Source: Leptodontidium sp. MPI-SDFR-AT-0119
Taxonomy: Eukaryota > Ascomycota > Leotiomycetes > Helotiales > Leptodontidiaceae
NCBI GenBank assembly: GCA_020726505.1
Contig: JAHLEZ010000001.1
Location: 5,456,001 to 5,520,000 of the forward strand
Reading direction: 5' to 3'
Length of the DNA stretch: 64,000 nt
In this document: positions 33,079 through 44,737 of the stretch, piece after piece
Layout: each line of letters begins with the position of its first letter
How positions within the stretch are numbered: position 1 is the stretch's first letter
The notes under the pieces: model-generated
Seen by the model: the letters and a program-made list of their open reading frames with translations, nothing else
The model's database searches: none
What the model was told of the DNA's origin: nothing
Made by a program: the position numbers and the translations under genes

Positions 33079-35122
33079 ATGCCGGACTTTGCCCTAGATG
33101 ACGATGATAGGGGTATGATATTCTATGGTATAAATGTATCTTGCTAACTTTTCAGGGTCCAATGGCAGCTCGGACAATGAGCAAGACGAGTTAAACGAAG
33201 ATGTTGATGACAATGAGGTGGACGCAACCATGGACGTAGATGGGGATGATGATGGAGATGGAGACGGGGACGACGAAGAGAACGACGATGACAATGGAGA
33301 CGATGATCAAGACGGAGGAGACGACGACGACGACGCTCCTGCAGCGCGCCCGCGAAGACCAAGCATCCCCACGACGAATGCCAGTTCAGAGGACACCCCC
33401 ATTGCCAGTCAAGTCAATGGTGTAGGCCCTACATCACATCCTAGACCAGTCCTCACTCGAACATCTGCCTCTCCAAGGCAAGCTTCCGCCCCTCTTCAAT
33501 CGCCCAAGATTCGGTACGAAGTGCGCGCAGAAGCACTCACCGCATCTTCATACGACATAGTCCCTACCATGGCCGCGCCCCAGAGTACATCCATCAACGC
33601 GATCACAGCGACACCGGATATGAGATTTTGGTTCTCGGGGGGTTCGGATTGCTATATTCGGAAATACGATGGAGCTGCGACGGTCAATGGCAAGACACTG
33701 CTTACAGTGGCGCAAAGACACCCTTTTGTGGATAGCGTGGTGAAAGCAGGAGTTCTGATGAGCTATTGGGATAATGAGGAACCTTTGGCGAAGGCGCCGA
33801 ATGAAGAACCCCCATTCTCGCCTGTGTATTCCTTGGCTGTTCAGTCGCAAGCCTTGTGGATGCTTTCTGGCTTGGAGTCCGGGGCTATTAATTTATATTC
33901 TGTACGACACGATGAGGGGAAACGCATTGCTTATATGTCGAAACACAAATCCGCGGTTTCGGTTTTGACTCTGGCTCAGGATGAGAAATCTGTGTTGTCT
34001 GGAAGTTGGGATAAGAATGTGTTTGATTGGGATTTAAATACTGGTCAAGCGAAGAGAGGGTTTGAAGGCAGTGGCGGTCAGATATCTGCCATTGAAGTGC
34101 GGCCGGCGTCGAGTTTACCTGTCCCAGAAGAGTCTGGTGAGCCACTACCGAAAAGTGAAACATTTTCGAGCAATAACGAGAAGCCATTTACGAATGGTAA
34201 TGGGGTCAATGGTGCACATGGCGCAGAGCCAGAGAATGAAGATGCACCAGGATCGCCATCGGGATCCTTATTTGGTGGTGGGAGTGACAATGATTCCTTG
34301 TTTGGGGAGACAGCTGGCGAGGGGGCTCCATCTGGAGGGGTATTTGGGGACGATGATGATGAGTTCTCTAGGGCTATCGAGTCGAGCCTTGACAATCAGG
34401 AGACTCTCGATTCACAAGGAGATATCAGTATGGGAGAAGCTCCTGCACCACCAGAACCAATACCGGAACCAGTCCCTGAAATAAATGGAACTCGCGTTGA
34501 GGAAGAGCCGCCGATGCCTATGATCATAGCAGAAACCCAGGATGCGGTCGCAACATCAGATTCAACCTTTCTTGCAGCTTCAATGGATGGGATGATGCGG
34601 ATCTGGGATAGGAGACAGCCTGATGCCGTGGCAACAATGTCGACCAGGACTGGGGTTCCTCCTTGGTGTATGGCAGCTTGCTGGTCTCCAGATGGAAATT
34701 TCGTCTACGCGGGGCGAAGAAAACGGCACAGTGGAAGAGTTCAGTCTACACAAAGGCTTGAAGACCCCAAGTCGAACATTCAAATTTCCTCAAGGAAGTG
34801 GAGCAGTCAGTGCCATCCGTGCCATGCCCAATGGACGGCATCTGATATGGTGGGTCTTCCTCCTCTTTCAAGTGAGTTCTCGGCTAATGTCTGCAGTGCA
34901 TCCCATGATATCCTTCGACTGTATGATTTGAAAGAATCTCAATCATCGAAACACTCCACGGTGCCTTTCTTGATTGTACCAGGTCCACCGAGAGCAGGTG
35001 TGATTAGTGCTTTGCATGTTGACCCGACATGCAAGTATATGCTTTCAGCTGCTGGAAATCGGGGCTGGGAGGGGAGTAGTACGGAGGTTCTGATAGGATA
35101 TGAGATTGGAATTCCTCCGTGA
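33079..35122 (+). CDS. SPT8: SAGA complex subunit Spt8 (WD repeat), frame broken by one base
   Basis: Spt8 is a WD40 subunit of SAGA that works with Spt3 on TBP. Exons 33079-33112, 33156-34849 and 34897-35122 (introns 43 and 47 bp) total 1954 nt. The first exon reads MPDFALDDDDRG. An Asp/Glu-rich N terminus (about 20-75) precedes WD repeats such as NAITATPDMRFWFSGGSDCY, LTLAQDEKSVLSGSWDKNVF, STFLAASMDGMMRIWDRRQ and ACWSPDGNFVYAG. At 34711-34723 (runs GGGG and AAAA) the frame shifts: YAGRR continues as NGTVEEFSLHKGL only after dropping one base, and the rest (TFKFPQGSGAVSAIRAMPNG, then SHDILRLYDLKES after the second intron) returns to conserved text. The unspliced frame would otherwise read a non-family stretch. 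The expected product is about 650 aa. A Gly/Ser/Asp-rich insert lies at about 350-450. Confidence 0.88.
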
Positions 35123-35964
35123 GCGATGAGGGGTCTGTTGCGAACTTTGTCGTATACCCATGCACCATGGACGATACGGATACTGCATGAGAGCATTGCC
35201 AGGTTCTCTCGAAAGAGTCAGCGAATCGGACGTTCACAACGCTTGGTACCTTCGCTTGGACAAAAGGTTTTATCCACGGTATCACGTAGTCGGCATTATC
35301 TACGTGGAATTGAGAGACGGTACGGTTTGGCAGGTATCGGATACTGGAGTCTTTCGACAACTGGTCGAGATAAAGGTCAAGCTGGCATCAAGTGTGGGCT
35401 TATGAAGAATTGGATTTCGGTGTTTGGGAGGCGTTCATATACCACGGGGCTGGCTGTACGGAGCATCTAAAACACATTGGAGAAGCATCTACTCTACCGA
35501 GTAGCAGTGGCAGTTATATCGGACGGAAATATGACGGTTTGAACAGTCTAGTGCTTTCTTCGCTTCATCGTCACGCACTTCCACTGCCGGCAGTCAGAAG
35601 TACACTTAAGATCAGCACAATATCCCCGATACAGCATGTATCTAACTAACCCTGAGCAAGGAGGAGTCCCCAGAGGTGGAGAAATTTCCCCAGAAATGCC
35701 TCGCACATGATAAGGTAACTAACTGCGGATAAGACGGGACCTCGCTTCCTCGACATGCTCCCAGTCAATATGCTTCAGCTCCAACAGCAACAGGGGCAGC
35801 TCCAAGCTCCAGAATACCGAGCAAAAGGCTTCTTGAGCTTATGCTGAATGAAGCAGTCTGAAGCCCTCCAATCAGAAGGACTCAGTATTTCCGAGAATTA
35901 AGCAAGGAGCCACCACTATTACCGCCCAGGCCGCCTGACGTCCAAAATGCGACCCCGAATTCCG

Positions 35965-36045
35965 GTGGGGGGGAATACGCATGTTCGTGAATCGCCGTGA
36001 TTGGAGCGCGTGCAGCTCTGTGGTGGTGGTGGGGTACTTCACCCC
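35965..36045 (+). promoter_or_regulatory. two CreA-like sites upstream of L-arabinitol dehydrogenase
   Basis: GTGGGG at 35965-35970 and again at 36029-36034 fit the carbon-catabolite repressor consensus SYGGRG. The second overlaps the inverted repeat GGGGT-acttc-ACCCC (36031-36045). They lie about 520-590 bp before the LAD1 start. LAD1 orthologs are glucose-repressed, so function is plausible, but hexamers of this type are common by chance. Confidence 0.35.
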
Positions 36046-36470
36046 TCGTCGGCATGAACCTCCCCGACCCCCGCCGCAATTTTCAAGCACATGGCTGCGC
36101 TGCGGTGCTCTGCAGTGCTCGACAGGAATCTGAAGATGCTCTGTGATTCGTGGGGCAATACAGCCAGAAGGGAAGGCAAGGGAAGGCAAAGAAAGGGGGC
36201 TTAATCGATTATTGATTCTCTCTTTCTTTTGTCTGTCCTCTCTGGGCCGTCCATCCCACCTTCCAATTCCTCTCCTAGCCGCGTTTCCCAATCTCGCTCG
36301 CTTGCTGTCTGTCTGTCTCGACGATAGGTATTAATACGTGAAGGACGCCGCGGTCCGAAAAGGTCAGTCGACATTCTTTCCTTCTTCCACTGTCCCGTCC
36401 TCCTACCTACCTATCCACCAATTCCGCAACACGTCACTGTGTCCCATTGGAATCCTGTCACACGCGGTAC

Positions 36471-36500
36471 GAGACGAGACGAGACGAGACGAGGCGAGGC
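36471..36500. repeat. GAGAC/GAGGC pentanucleotide repeat
   Basis: Four GAGAC units followed by two GAGGC units, about 50 bp before the LAD1 start codon and thus likely in its 5' leader. Confidence 0.8.
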
Positions 36501-36551
36501 GATTTCAGCCGGTTGATAAGTATAGAAAGAAGGAGGAAACTCACATCAAAC

Positions 36552-37744
36552 ATGGCTCCCTCAGCTACGGAAATCATCCCCGTGAAGATGGACAAGATCT
36601 CCAAGCCCAACATTGGAGTCTACACGAACCCGCAGCACGAGCTGTGGGTCGCAGAGGCAGAGCCATCTCTGGAAAGTGTGCAGAAAGGCGACAGTCTCAA
36701 GGAGGGCGAAGTGACGGTTGGGATCAAGAGCACTGGAATCTGCGGGTAAGTCAAGCCTCCTCCAACTCAAAATACTGTGAAATTGGACAATGCTAATACC
36801 TTTTCTTATACAGATCAGATGTCCATTTCTGGCACGCAGGCTGTATCGGCCCCATGATTGTTGAAGATACACATATCCTAGGCCACGAATCAGCAGGCGT
36901 AGTACTAGCTGTCCACCCCTCCGTCACATCCCTCAAAGTAGGCGATCGAGTCGCAGTCGAACCAAACATTATCTGCGGAGAATGCGAGCCCTGCCTAACA
37001 GGCCGATACAACGGCTGCGACAAAGTGCTGTTCCTTTCCACCCCACCAGTTCCTGGTCTCCTGAGAAGATACGTGAACCACCCAGCTGCGTGGTGCCATA
37101 AGATCGGGGATATGTCGTTTGAGGATGGAGCATGCTTGGAGCCATTGAGCGTTTCCCTGGCTGCGATGCAGAGGTCGGGCGTCAAGCTCGGAGATCCAGT
37201 CTTGATTTGCGGTGCTGGTCCTATCGGTTTAATCACTCTGTTATGCTGTCAAGCAGCCGGTGCCTGTCCGCTCGTAATCACAGATATCGACGAAGGCAGA
37301 CTCGCATTTGCCAAGAACCTCGTTCCCTCAGTCACCACCTTCAAAGTATCTCGGCAAACCCCTGAAGATTCCGCGAAAGCGATAATCGAGGCTTTCGGTG
37401 GCATCGAGCCTGCGGTCGCTCTGGAATGCACAGGTGTCGAGAGCAGTATTTCAGCGGCGATCTGGGCAGTCAAGTTCGGTGGTAAGGTGTTCGTTATTGG
37501 TGTTGGGAAGAACGAGATGAGCATTCCCTTCATGCGATTGAGCGTCAGAGAGATCGATTTGCAGTTCCAGTACCGCTACTGCAATACGTGGCCGAGGGCT
37601 ATCCGGCTCGTTCAGAGCGGTATCATCGATATGAAGAAGTTGGTTACGCATAGATATGAGCTTGCGGATGCGGTGAAGGCTTTTGAGACGGCGGCGGATC
37701 CGAAGACGGGGGCGATTAAGGTGCAGATAAAGAGTGAGGATTGA
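36552..37744 (+). CDS. LAD1: L-arabinitol 4-dehydrogenase
   Basis: LAD oxidises L-arabinitol to L-xylulose with NAD in the fungal L-arabinose pathway. Exons 36552-36745 and 36814-37744 (68-bp intron) give 374 aa. Catalytic-zinc region: [14 protein letters not shown] (about 63-76) and LGHESAG (about 88-94). Structural-zinc cysteines: [15 protein letters not shown]. Nucleotide-binding motif: [14 protein letters not shown] (about 193-206), followed by an acidic residue pattern (ITDIDEGRL) suited to NAD. The segment [20 protein letters not shown] near the C terminus fits LAD and sorbitol/xylitol dehydrogenases. Xylitol or sorbitol dehydrogenase is the main alternative; the LAD call is from overall similarity remembered from Neurospora and Trichoderma proteins. 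Confidence 0.88.
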
Positions 37745-38158
37745 GTTTGGCGAGGTGAGGGAGTTACCATATAGACAATTATTAGCATGATCTATTTTTA
37801 AGTGTATCGTGTTTTGTCAAGTCAAGTCTAGAAGGCTGGGTGTTGGTGGGCAGCTTGTGTGAGGGGGCTCAGATTATTGAGTGCATAAGAGAGCCATATT
37901 AAGGAGAAAGATATATGCTTTCAGATGTGGGGGATCGATGAATCTACTCGCGACGTTGCTTTGGTATGAGCTCGCTTAGGAAAGGGGTTGTTGCTCGCTA
38001 ACGAAAAGGGGGGGGGGCTTCGCTTACGGAGATGTTGACATCTGGAGTAAGTCATTCGAACGCTCTGACAAGCACTATGAAAACTGGTGATAGATTGTGT
38101 ATCGAGGATATTTTTGATTTATGAATCAATGTATTACTATCCAACCAATCCGTCATAC
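37745..38158. other. convergent intergenic spacer
   Basis: 414 bp between LAD1 and scytalone dehydratase stop codons, with a G9 run near 38009. Presumed 3' UTRs. Confidence 0.55.
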
Positions 38159-38921
38159 CTAAACAATAGTCTGGGGCAACACGGTAGCTGGCACAGGCGC
38201 AACCGGAGCCTCACCAGCCGCCGTCTCCTCCTCCTGACCAAAAGTCTCTCTCCCCTCCTCAAAAACCTTATCGAAATCATACTCGCTCCACCTAATATTC
38301 GGCGACAGGCCAGCAAACTTCCACACCCCGTCCACCTTCTTGTACCAGTGCTGGTTGGTGCTGTGAGCGTGGCCCTTGACGGCGACCTCCTTCATGGTCG
38401 CGTCCTTGTACTTCTGGTGCGGGACGCGCAGCTGGTGCCACCCGATGATCTCGTCGTCTGAGACCTTCTCCCACTTGGTGCCGCCGATGAAGTGTTGTGT
38501 CTTCAGGAGGGGGTTGCCCAGAACGGCTGGGTTGGAGGCCATGATTACGAATTCGTCGGAGGGCATGGCTTCCCACATCTTGTCGAGGAAGGAGCGGTAG
38601 TCAACCTGTTTATTGAGTGTTAGTTTGCCGAACGAGTAGAGAGATTGAGATTTAGATTTTGAAATTAGGTGGGAGTGGAGGAATGGATGGGAACATACTC
38701 GGAGAGTTGGTGCGATGCACTTTCGTAGTCTCTCCCAGTCTTTGGAATCATAGCTGTCTGCCCACTCGAAGCATGCAGACATACACCCCATAACCTCTAT
38801 TTTCCAATCAGTCAGTATATCAGTATACACTCGCAATCAATTAGAAATTAAAATTCGGAAAGCAAAGAAGAGAAAAGAAAAACATACCCTCAAAAGTAAG
38901 ATCGGATTTCTGAACACCCAT
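38159..38921 (-). CDS. SCD1: scytalone dehydratase (DHN-melanin pathway)
   Basis: The enzyme dehydrates scytalone and vermelone in DHN-melanin synthesis. Exons 38888-38921, 38699-38796 and 38159-38605 (introns 91 and 93 bp) give 192 aa, near the usual 170-190. The cone-fold active site is intact: [12 protein letters not shown] (Tyr and Asp), [15 protein letters not shown] (Tyr), [14 protein letters not shown] (His), and [21 protein letters not shown] (His and Ser region). The C terminus has an extra 15 residues rich in Ala, Pro and Val. No polyketide synthase or other melanin gene is in the window, as is usual for fungi where SCD1 is unlinked. Confidence 0.94.
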
Positions 38922-39686
38922 TTTGCTCACGTTCTTTGTCAATTGTTCTTTATCTTCTGCAGTAGTTCCAGTGATTTGATCTTTTCTCTTTCCAAAACAA
39001 CAACGAAGCATCTTGGCCTTTTCTCAAAATCGTCCATGGCTCTCCTAATAAGTAATTTTATGTTTGTCGTAGGTCCTCGGACTCAGCAGCGGACTCGCGC
39101 ACCGCGCATTGTGCATCGGACTGGATGCTTGGGGATCTCCGAGCTAGAGCTCAGCTCACACCCACGGTGACATCTGTCCCTTGCATTAGGCCCGGGACTG
39201 AGGTCTGGATACGAGATGATAGGTTGGATTGATAGGCGAGGCGTTTTAGATGATACATGTTGTGCGGAAATAGATGTGTTGCCGCAGCCTTGGAGCTGTG
39301 TTGGTGTTGGTCCGTGGTTGTGATGTTTGGATATCATGATCCTACCCCGCGATTCGGATGAGTTGGTGAATTTCCCATTCGGGGTCCGAAGTTATACATT
39401 TCGGAGCTACACATAGCGGGTGTGTCAAATTGAGAGGTTTTGATTATTGTTGGATATCCAGGTTTGATGTAAATGGAGAATTCTGGATTGGCTATCCACA
39501 GAGGCACAAGGCTGACAAGGCTGAGAAAGAGGAGCCAGACGCTCGAACCACAATGTGAACCCTGCTAGCCCCCCAAGGCTGACACCGCGCCCCCGAATGT
39601 TCGCCACCTCGTCCTGCCTTGTCCACAGCTTCTTCAACGAAGTCCATTTGATATTCCTTTCGAAAGCACCTTGCAAGCATATCACC
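38922..39686. promoter_or_regulatory. divergent promoter between SCD1 and RAD14
   Basis: 765 bp upstream of both genes. An in-frame ATG at 39555 could extend RAD14 by 44 residues but is not favoured. No other features. Confidence 0.4.
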
Positions 39687-40910
39687 ATGGAGCGACAAGT
39701 TACGCCTCCCCGTCGGGCTACTGCTCAATCAAATACGCGTTCCCCTCCAACTCCGGAGGTGACTCGGAGAATCGCAAGTCCACCCCTCCCCACCTCAAGG
39801 AGTCGCAAATCTGACAGTGAACAGGAAGAGAACAGACTCAAAGCTAAAGCCATCCGTGAACGCCGTATAGCTGAAGAATCTGCCTCTCAGTCCGCAAGCC
39901 GCACAACCTCTGGATACCTCGCCATAGAAGCCCCCTCAGCTGGTCAAAAGCGCAACCATGACTCGATTTCCAGCTCCGGCAAACCCACGAGCACTCAGGA
40001 TCTCAAGACCAACCGCGATGCTCGAGATACGTCAAACGAGGGAATCTTGCCTGCTAGGAAGTTCAAGAAGTATGTCGACCACGACTTCAGCAAGATGACG
40101 GATACGAAGGGTGGGTTTTTGAATGCCGATGATGATCCTTTCAATAAGGCTATGCATGCGCCGAACGACAAGGATGAAAAGCCTGCACACATGACACTGA
40201 AGGAGTGGGAACGACACCAGTTACTCAAGAGTTTGCGGAGAAGAAAGGAGGGACCTTTTGAGCCTGGTCTTGGACTCGGTTCGAAGGAGAGTGGAAAGAA
40301 GTGTACGGATTGCGGAAGCTTGGAAATCGACTGGACTTGGGACGAGGTATTCAAGGTACAAGTTTGTTCGAGTTGCAAAGACAAGGACAAAAAGTACACT
40401 CTCTTGACCAAGACGGAGTGTAAGAAAGATTATTTGCTGACTGATCGTACGTTTCCGCGTTCTCATATTACTTCACACTGAACTAATGTCTGGCCAGCTG
40501 AGCTTAAGGATTTCGACCTTCTTCCTCATCTGTCGAAGCCAAATCCCCACAAATCCCATTGGCATGACATGAACCTATTCCTTCGAGGTCAAGTCGAAGA
40601 ATATGCTATGGGGACCAAATGGGGATCTGAGCAAGGGATGGATGCCGAGTGGGAGAGGAGAGAGGCCGACAAGGCAAAGAGAAAGAACAAAAATCAGATG
40701 AAAAAGATGGCCGATCTCAGGAAGAAAACAAAAGGGGATTCGATCAGACGACGACTCAACGAGGCCAATAGCAGGCCAGCACAGTTTGGTGATCGCGTAG
40801 GCGACGGCAGGCACGTTCATACGTGGGGTGTTGGTGTTGAAGGCGAGGATGGTGAAACTGTCAGGACTTGTACGGAGTGTGGCCATGAGATTAGTGAAAT
40901 TGTAATGTGA
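39687..40910 (+). CDS. RAD14: nucleotide excision repair protein Rad14/XPA
   Basis: Rad14 (human XPA) verifies and binds DNA damage in nucleotide excision repair. Exons 39687-40446 and 40498-40910 (51-bp intron) encode 390 aa. A basic, disordered N terminus is followed by the C4 zinc finger with cysteines at about 206, 209, 227 and 230 (KKCTDCGSLEI ... VQVCSSC), then the DNA-binding domain with YTLLTKTECKKDYLLTDPEL, HLSKPNPHKSHWHDMNLFL and QVEEYAMGTKWGSEQGMD. A second CxxC (CTECGHEI) closes the protein. The chosen ATG has a good context (ATCACCATGG), and the upstream ATG at 39555 is unlikely. Confidence 0.94.
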
Positions 40911-41382
40911 GGGGGATGGTCTTGATGATTTGATGAGGTGTTGCTATCGAAGTGCTCGAGCAGCTCAGGCAGTGACTCAATTTTAGAAATATGGTCATGA
41001 TGAACCTGAAAATTGTACAATAATACCAAACATTAAGATACCCTCAGAAGCCAGATCATACATTGAATTGATGTGAATTCCAAATTGAAAAGGCTTTATT
41101 TGCTACCTTGTGAAACGATGAAGTAAGTACGTACCTAGGTATTTGAATGCTTCTCTAGAGGGGGGTCTAGAGAACCAATCAACATCCCTATATTGGCGAT
41201 GAGACCCACTTAAGCCGGCGCCACATCGGACAAGACCCCACCAAGAAGCATCACCGAATATCTGAGATCGAGTCATTGTTCTCCCCCGCCATTTTAACCA
41301 ACAAAGCACTTTTCAATTCCTTCACTTGCTCACTTCAACACCGAATTATTATTGCAAGAGAATCTTCAATCAAACATACATC
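40911..41382. promoter_or_regulatory. intergenic region upstream of the DAHP synthase gene
   Basis: 472 bp with RAD14 3' flank and DAHP synthase promoter. No Gcn4/CpcA-type TGACTCA copy was seen near the start except TGACTCA inside intron 1 (41441-41447). Confidence 0.4.
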
Positions 41383-42685
<1,303 letters not shown>

Positions 42686-43142
42686 TCCTGATCTTACTGC
42701 ATTTGGGCTTGATATCCTAGGAGTTTAGCGGTGACATTTCCAATATACTTTTTCCGTTGGATTTGCGAAAAGTGTTTTGATTGGTTCAGGAATACTATAC
42801 ATAGGATATGATCGTTGGTTGAGGCAATAATGGAGAACGCAATGGATTCACATTTGATACTTGTTGTACAGTGCTTCTTAGAAGTCTTTCTCTAATTCAA
42901 CAGCGAGGGGGAAAGTCTCGATTCGGCTTCGAAGTCTTCAATTGGGGGGGGACATTAATAGCGTCATCAGGGAGGGACATTGGTAGCTACCTACGTACCT
43001 ATTGTTGCTCCGTGTTTGCAGTGAGTTCATCAAGATTTTGACATTGGCCCATCTAAATGTATATACATTTATGCCTGCCCTTAAGGTCTCACCATCTCGA
43101 GACAAGTATCACATTATTCATTTCATCATAACATCATCCTCA

Positions 43143-43400
43143 CTACTGCCCAGTTCCATAATAAGAAGCACCCGGCAACCCATTAAACAGCGCGTTATTG
43201 AATGCAGCGAGATGAGGACAGCCAAGTTTACTCGAGATAGGCCCAAGCTGAGCAGTCGCCCACTTAAGGACAGTCCCAAGAGTGCCCAGCAAAGGACTAG
43301 CGACATCAGGAAAACCCGCCAGGGACGCCTGGAGAAGGAAGCAAGCGGCGTTATTGCCCTCGGCCGGTATCAAGGTTAACAGCGCCGTTTGCCAGGTTCC
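43143..43400 (-). pseudogene. possible C-terminal remnant of a secreted protein
   Basis: An open minus-strand frame reads AALLTLIPAEGNNAACFLLQ, later LGTVLKWATAQLGPISSKLG, then LGCPHLAAFNNALFNGLPGA and stops. The ending with a CPxL..F....F..PGA pattern recalls C termini of fungal secreted heme-thiolate peroxidase-type proteins, but I could not find the rest of such a gene upstream (toward higher coordinates). It may be the last exon of an unresolved gene, a relic, or chance. Composition is protein-like (Ala, Gly, Leu rich), which is the main support. Confidence 0.3.
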
Positions 43401-44710
43401 CTAAATCACCGCCTTCTTACTCCATTGCTAGACAGGTAATTTCTAATAGCATACGAGTTGTCGGCCCTGTCAGATGATTGTGAGATTGCCGAAGATTTCG
43501 GTATAGTAGGTATATTCTCAACCTTTCGTAGTTCAGTTCTGTCGAAAGCTAGCAAACTTGTATTTTAATCCCACCAATTGCAGCTTACACACGTTGTCGA
43601 TCTGGCGCGGTTCATTGATGTACTGAACTTCTTTTCGTTCACTGAGAGCGGCTGGAAATTCAACAAAGAAGAATCGTTTTCAACCTAGAAATTATCCAGA
43701 TACACCAAAGTTTCGTGGTGGATTCCATTATCAGCATATGTCTAAAAACCTTCAAGGAAGGTGATTTATCCATGATTTCCAGCCCTCATGGGTGGTCAGT
43801 CATGAATATCCTCAGTCCCAACTCTTGTTCTTGGTGCATTAAAGTGCTGAAATTGGTTTAAAGACTGGTGAACTGGTGGGTGGGATTTACATCGGAAGGC
43901 GACTGGAGTACTCTGCAGTGATAGATGAAAGGAGTAGTAGCGTAGCATTGAGAGCACGCAATTGTTTTCCACACTCAATCTCGCCATGAACTTTAAAGTC
44001 TAGGGCCTACTCGGAGTCGCCTACTCGCCTTCAAGAGACGCCGGCGACGCCATCGCCATGGTAGTGGTTTGTTGACAATGTGCTCGCTTATTTCCATATC
44101 CATGTCCAGACCTTAGCTTGGGATGAATTTAGTACCGTCCTGTCGGTTCACAACTGCGGGGGACTCTGAGGATTACTATTCATGTTTCAGCTTCCCCGCG
44201 ATGGTCGACATTTTAAATTCCTTGTCTCTTCTCGCGCAGATTCTTAGTCGCAAGAATATCATTGTTATAATGTTGCCCAAGCGTTTTGCCGAGACTTGCC
44301 GTGGCCAGCAGTCAGCTTGGCCGTCGAAGGTGGAGGACTCATCCACTACTGTACCCCGCAAAGAAAGTGATTTAGGCTCCTGGACCTTGGTTGGGTTTTG
44401 GGAAACCTACTGTACAAAACCGGTAGCTCGTCTTTGAATTGCCATAGCTGCCGGCATAGAATCCTGCTTCTTCTTTGCTAATCTCATTACTATACTGTAG
44501 GTCACTCCCCGAGGAAACTAAGTATCTCAGCCTATGTGCGCATGCTTCTATGTCTTTGTACAGTTTAAGGCCTAGTAAGGCCGGATGACTCTCGTCTCAT
44601 CGTGGTGTATTCCCGATGCTAGCAATGTAGCTCGCACTGTAAGATCACAAGGCTTCTCTATATCTTGGGGATGAAAAACGATTGCACAAGAAACCTTGGC
44701 CAGAGTTCTG

Positions 44711-44717
44711 TATAAAA
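44711..44717 (+). promoter_or_regulatory. possible TATA box of the Vgb-like gene
   Basis: TATAAAA 21 bp before the ATG at 44738. The position is close to the start codon, so a short leader would be needed. Confidence 0.3.
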
Positions 44718-44737
44718 ACCAAAACCCATATCGAATA

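Larger units (their letters stand above)
35123..36551. other. intergenic region with LAD1 promoter
   Basis: 1.43 kb after SPT8. Open frames at 35126-35649 have no family features. The LAD1-proximal half holds CreA-like GTGGGG sites, a GGGGT..ACCCC hairpin and a GAGAC repeat in the probable 5' leader. Confidence 0.5.
42686..44737. other. gene-poor 2-kb region with one possible gene fragment
   Basis: Between ARO3 and the disrupted Vgb-like gene. A G9 run lies near 42942-42950. The only coding-like stretch is the minus-strand fragment at 43143-43400. The rest has no gene I can support. Confidence 0.5.

Noticed and set aside
33134..33155. An intronless SPT8 start around MYLANFSGS
   Set aside because: The true first exon (33079-33112, MPDFALDDDDRG) plus a 43-bp intron with CTAAC branch gives a family-like start.
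35126..35649. Overlapping open frames after SPT8 on both strands
   Set aside because: No frame has family features or good splice links; treated as non-coding.
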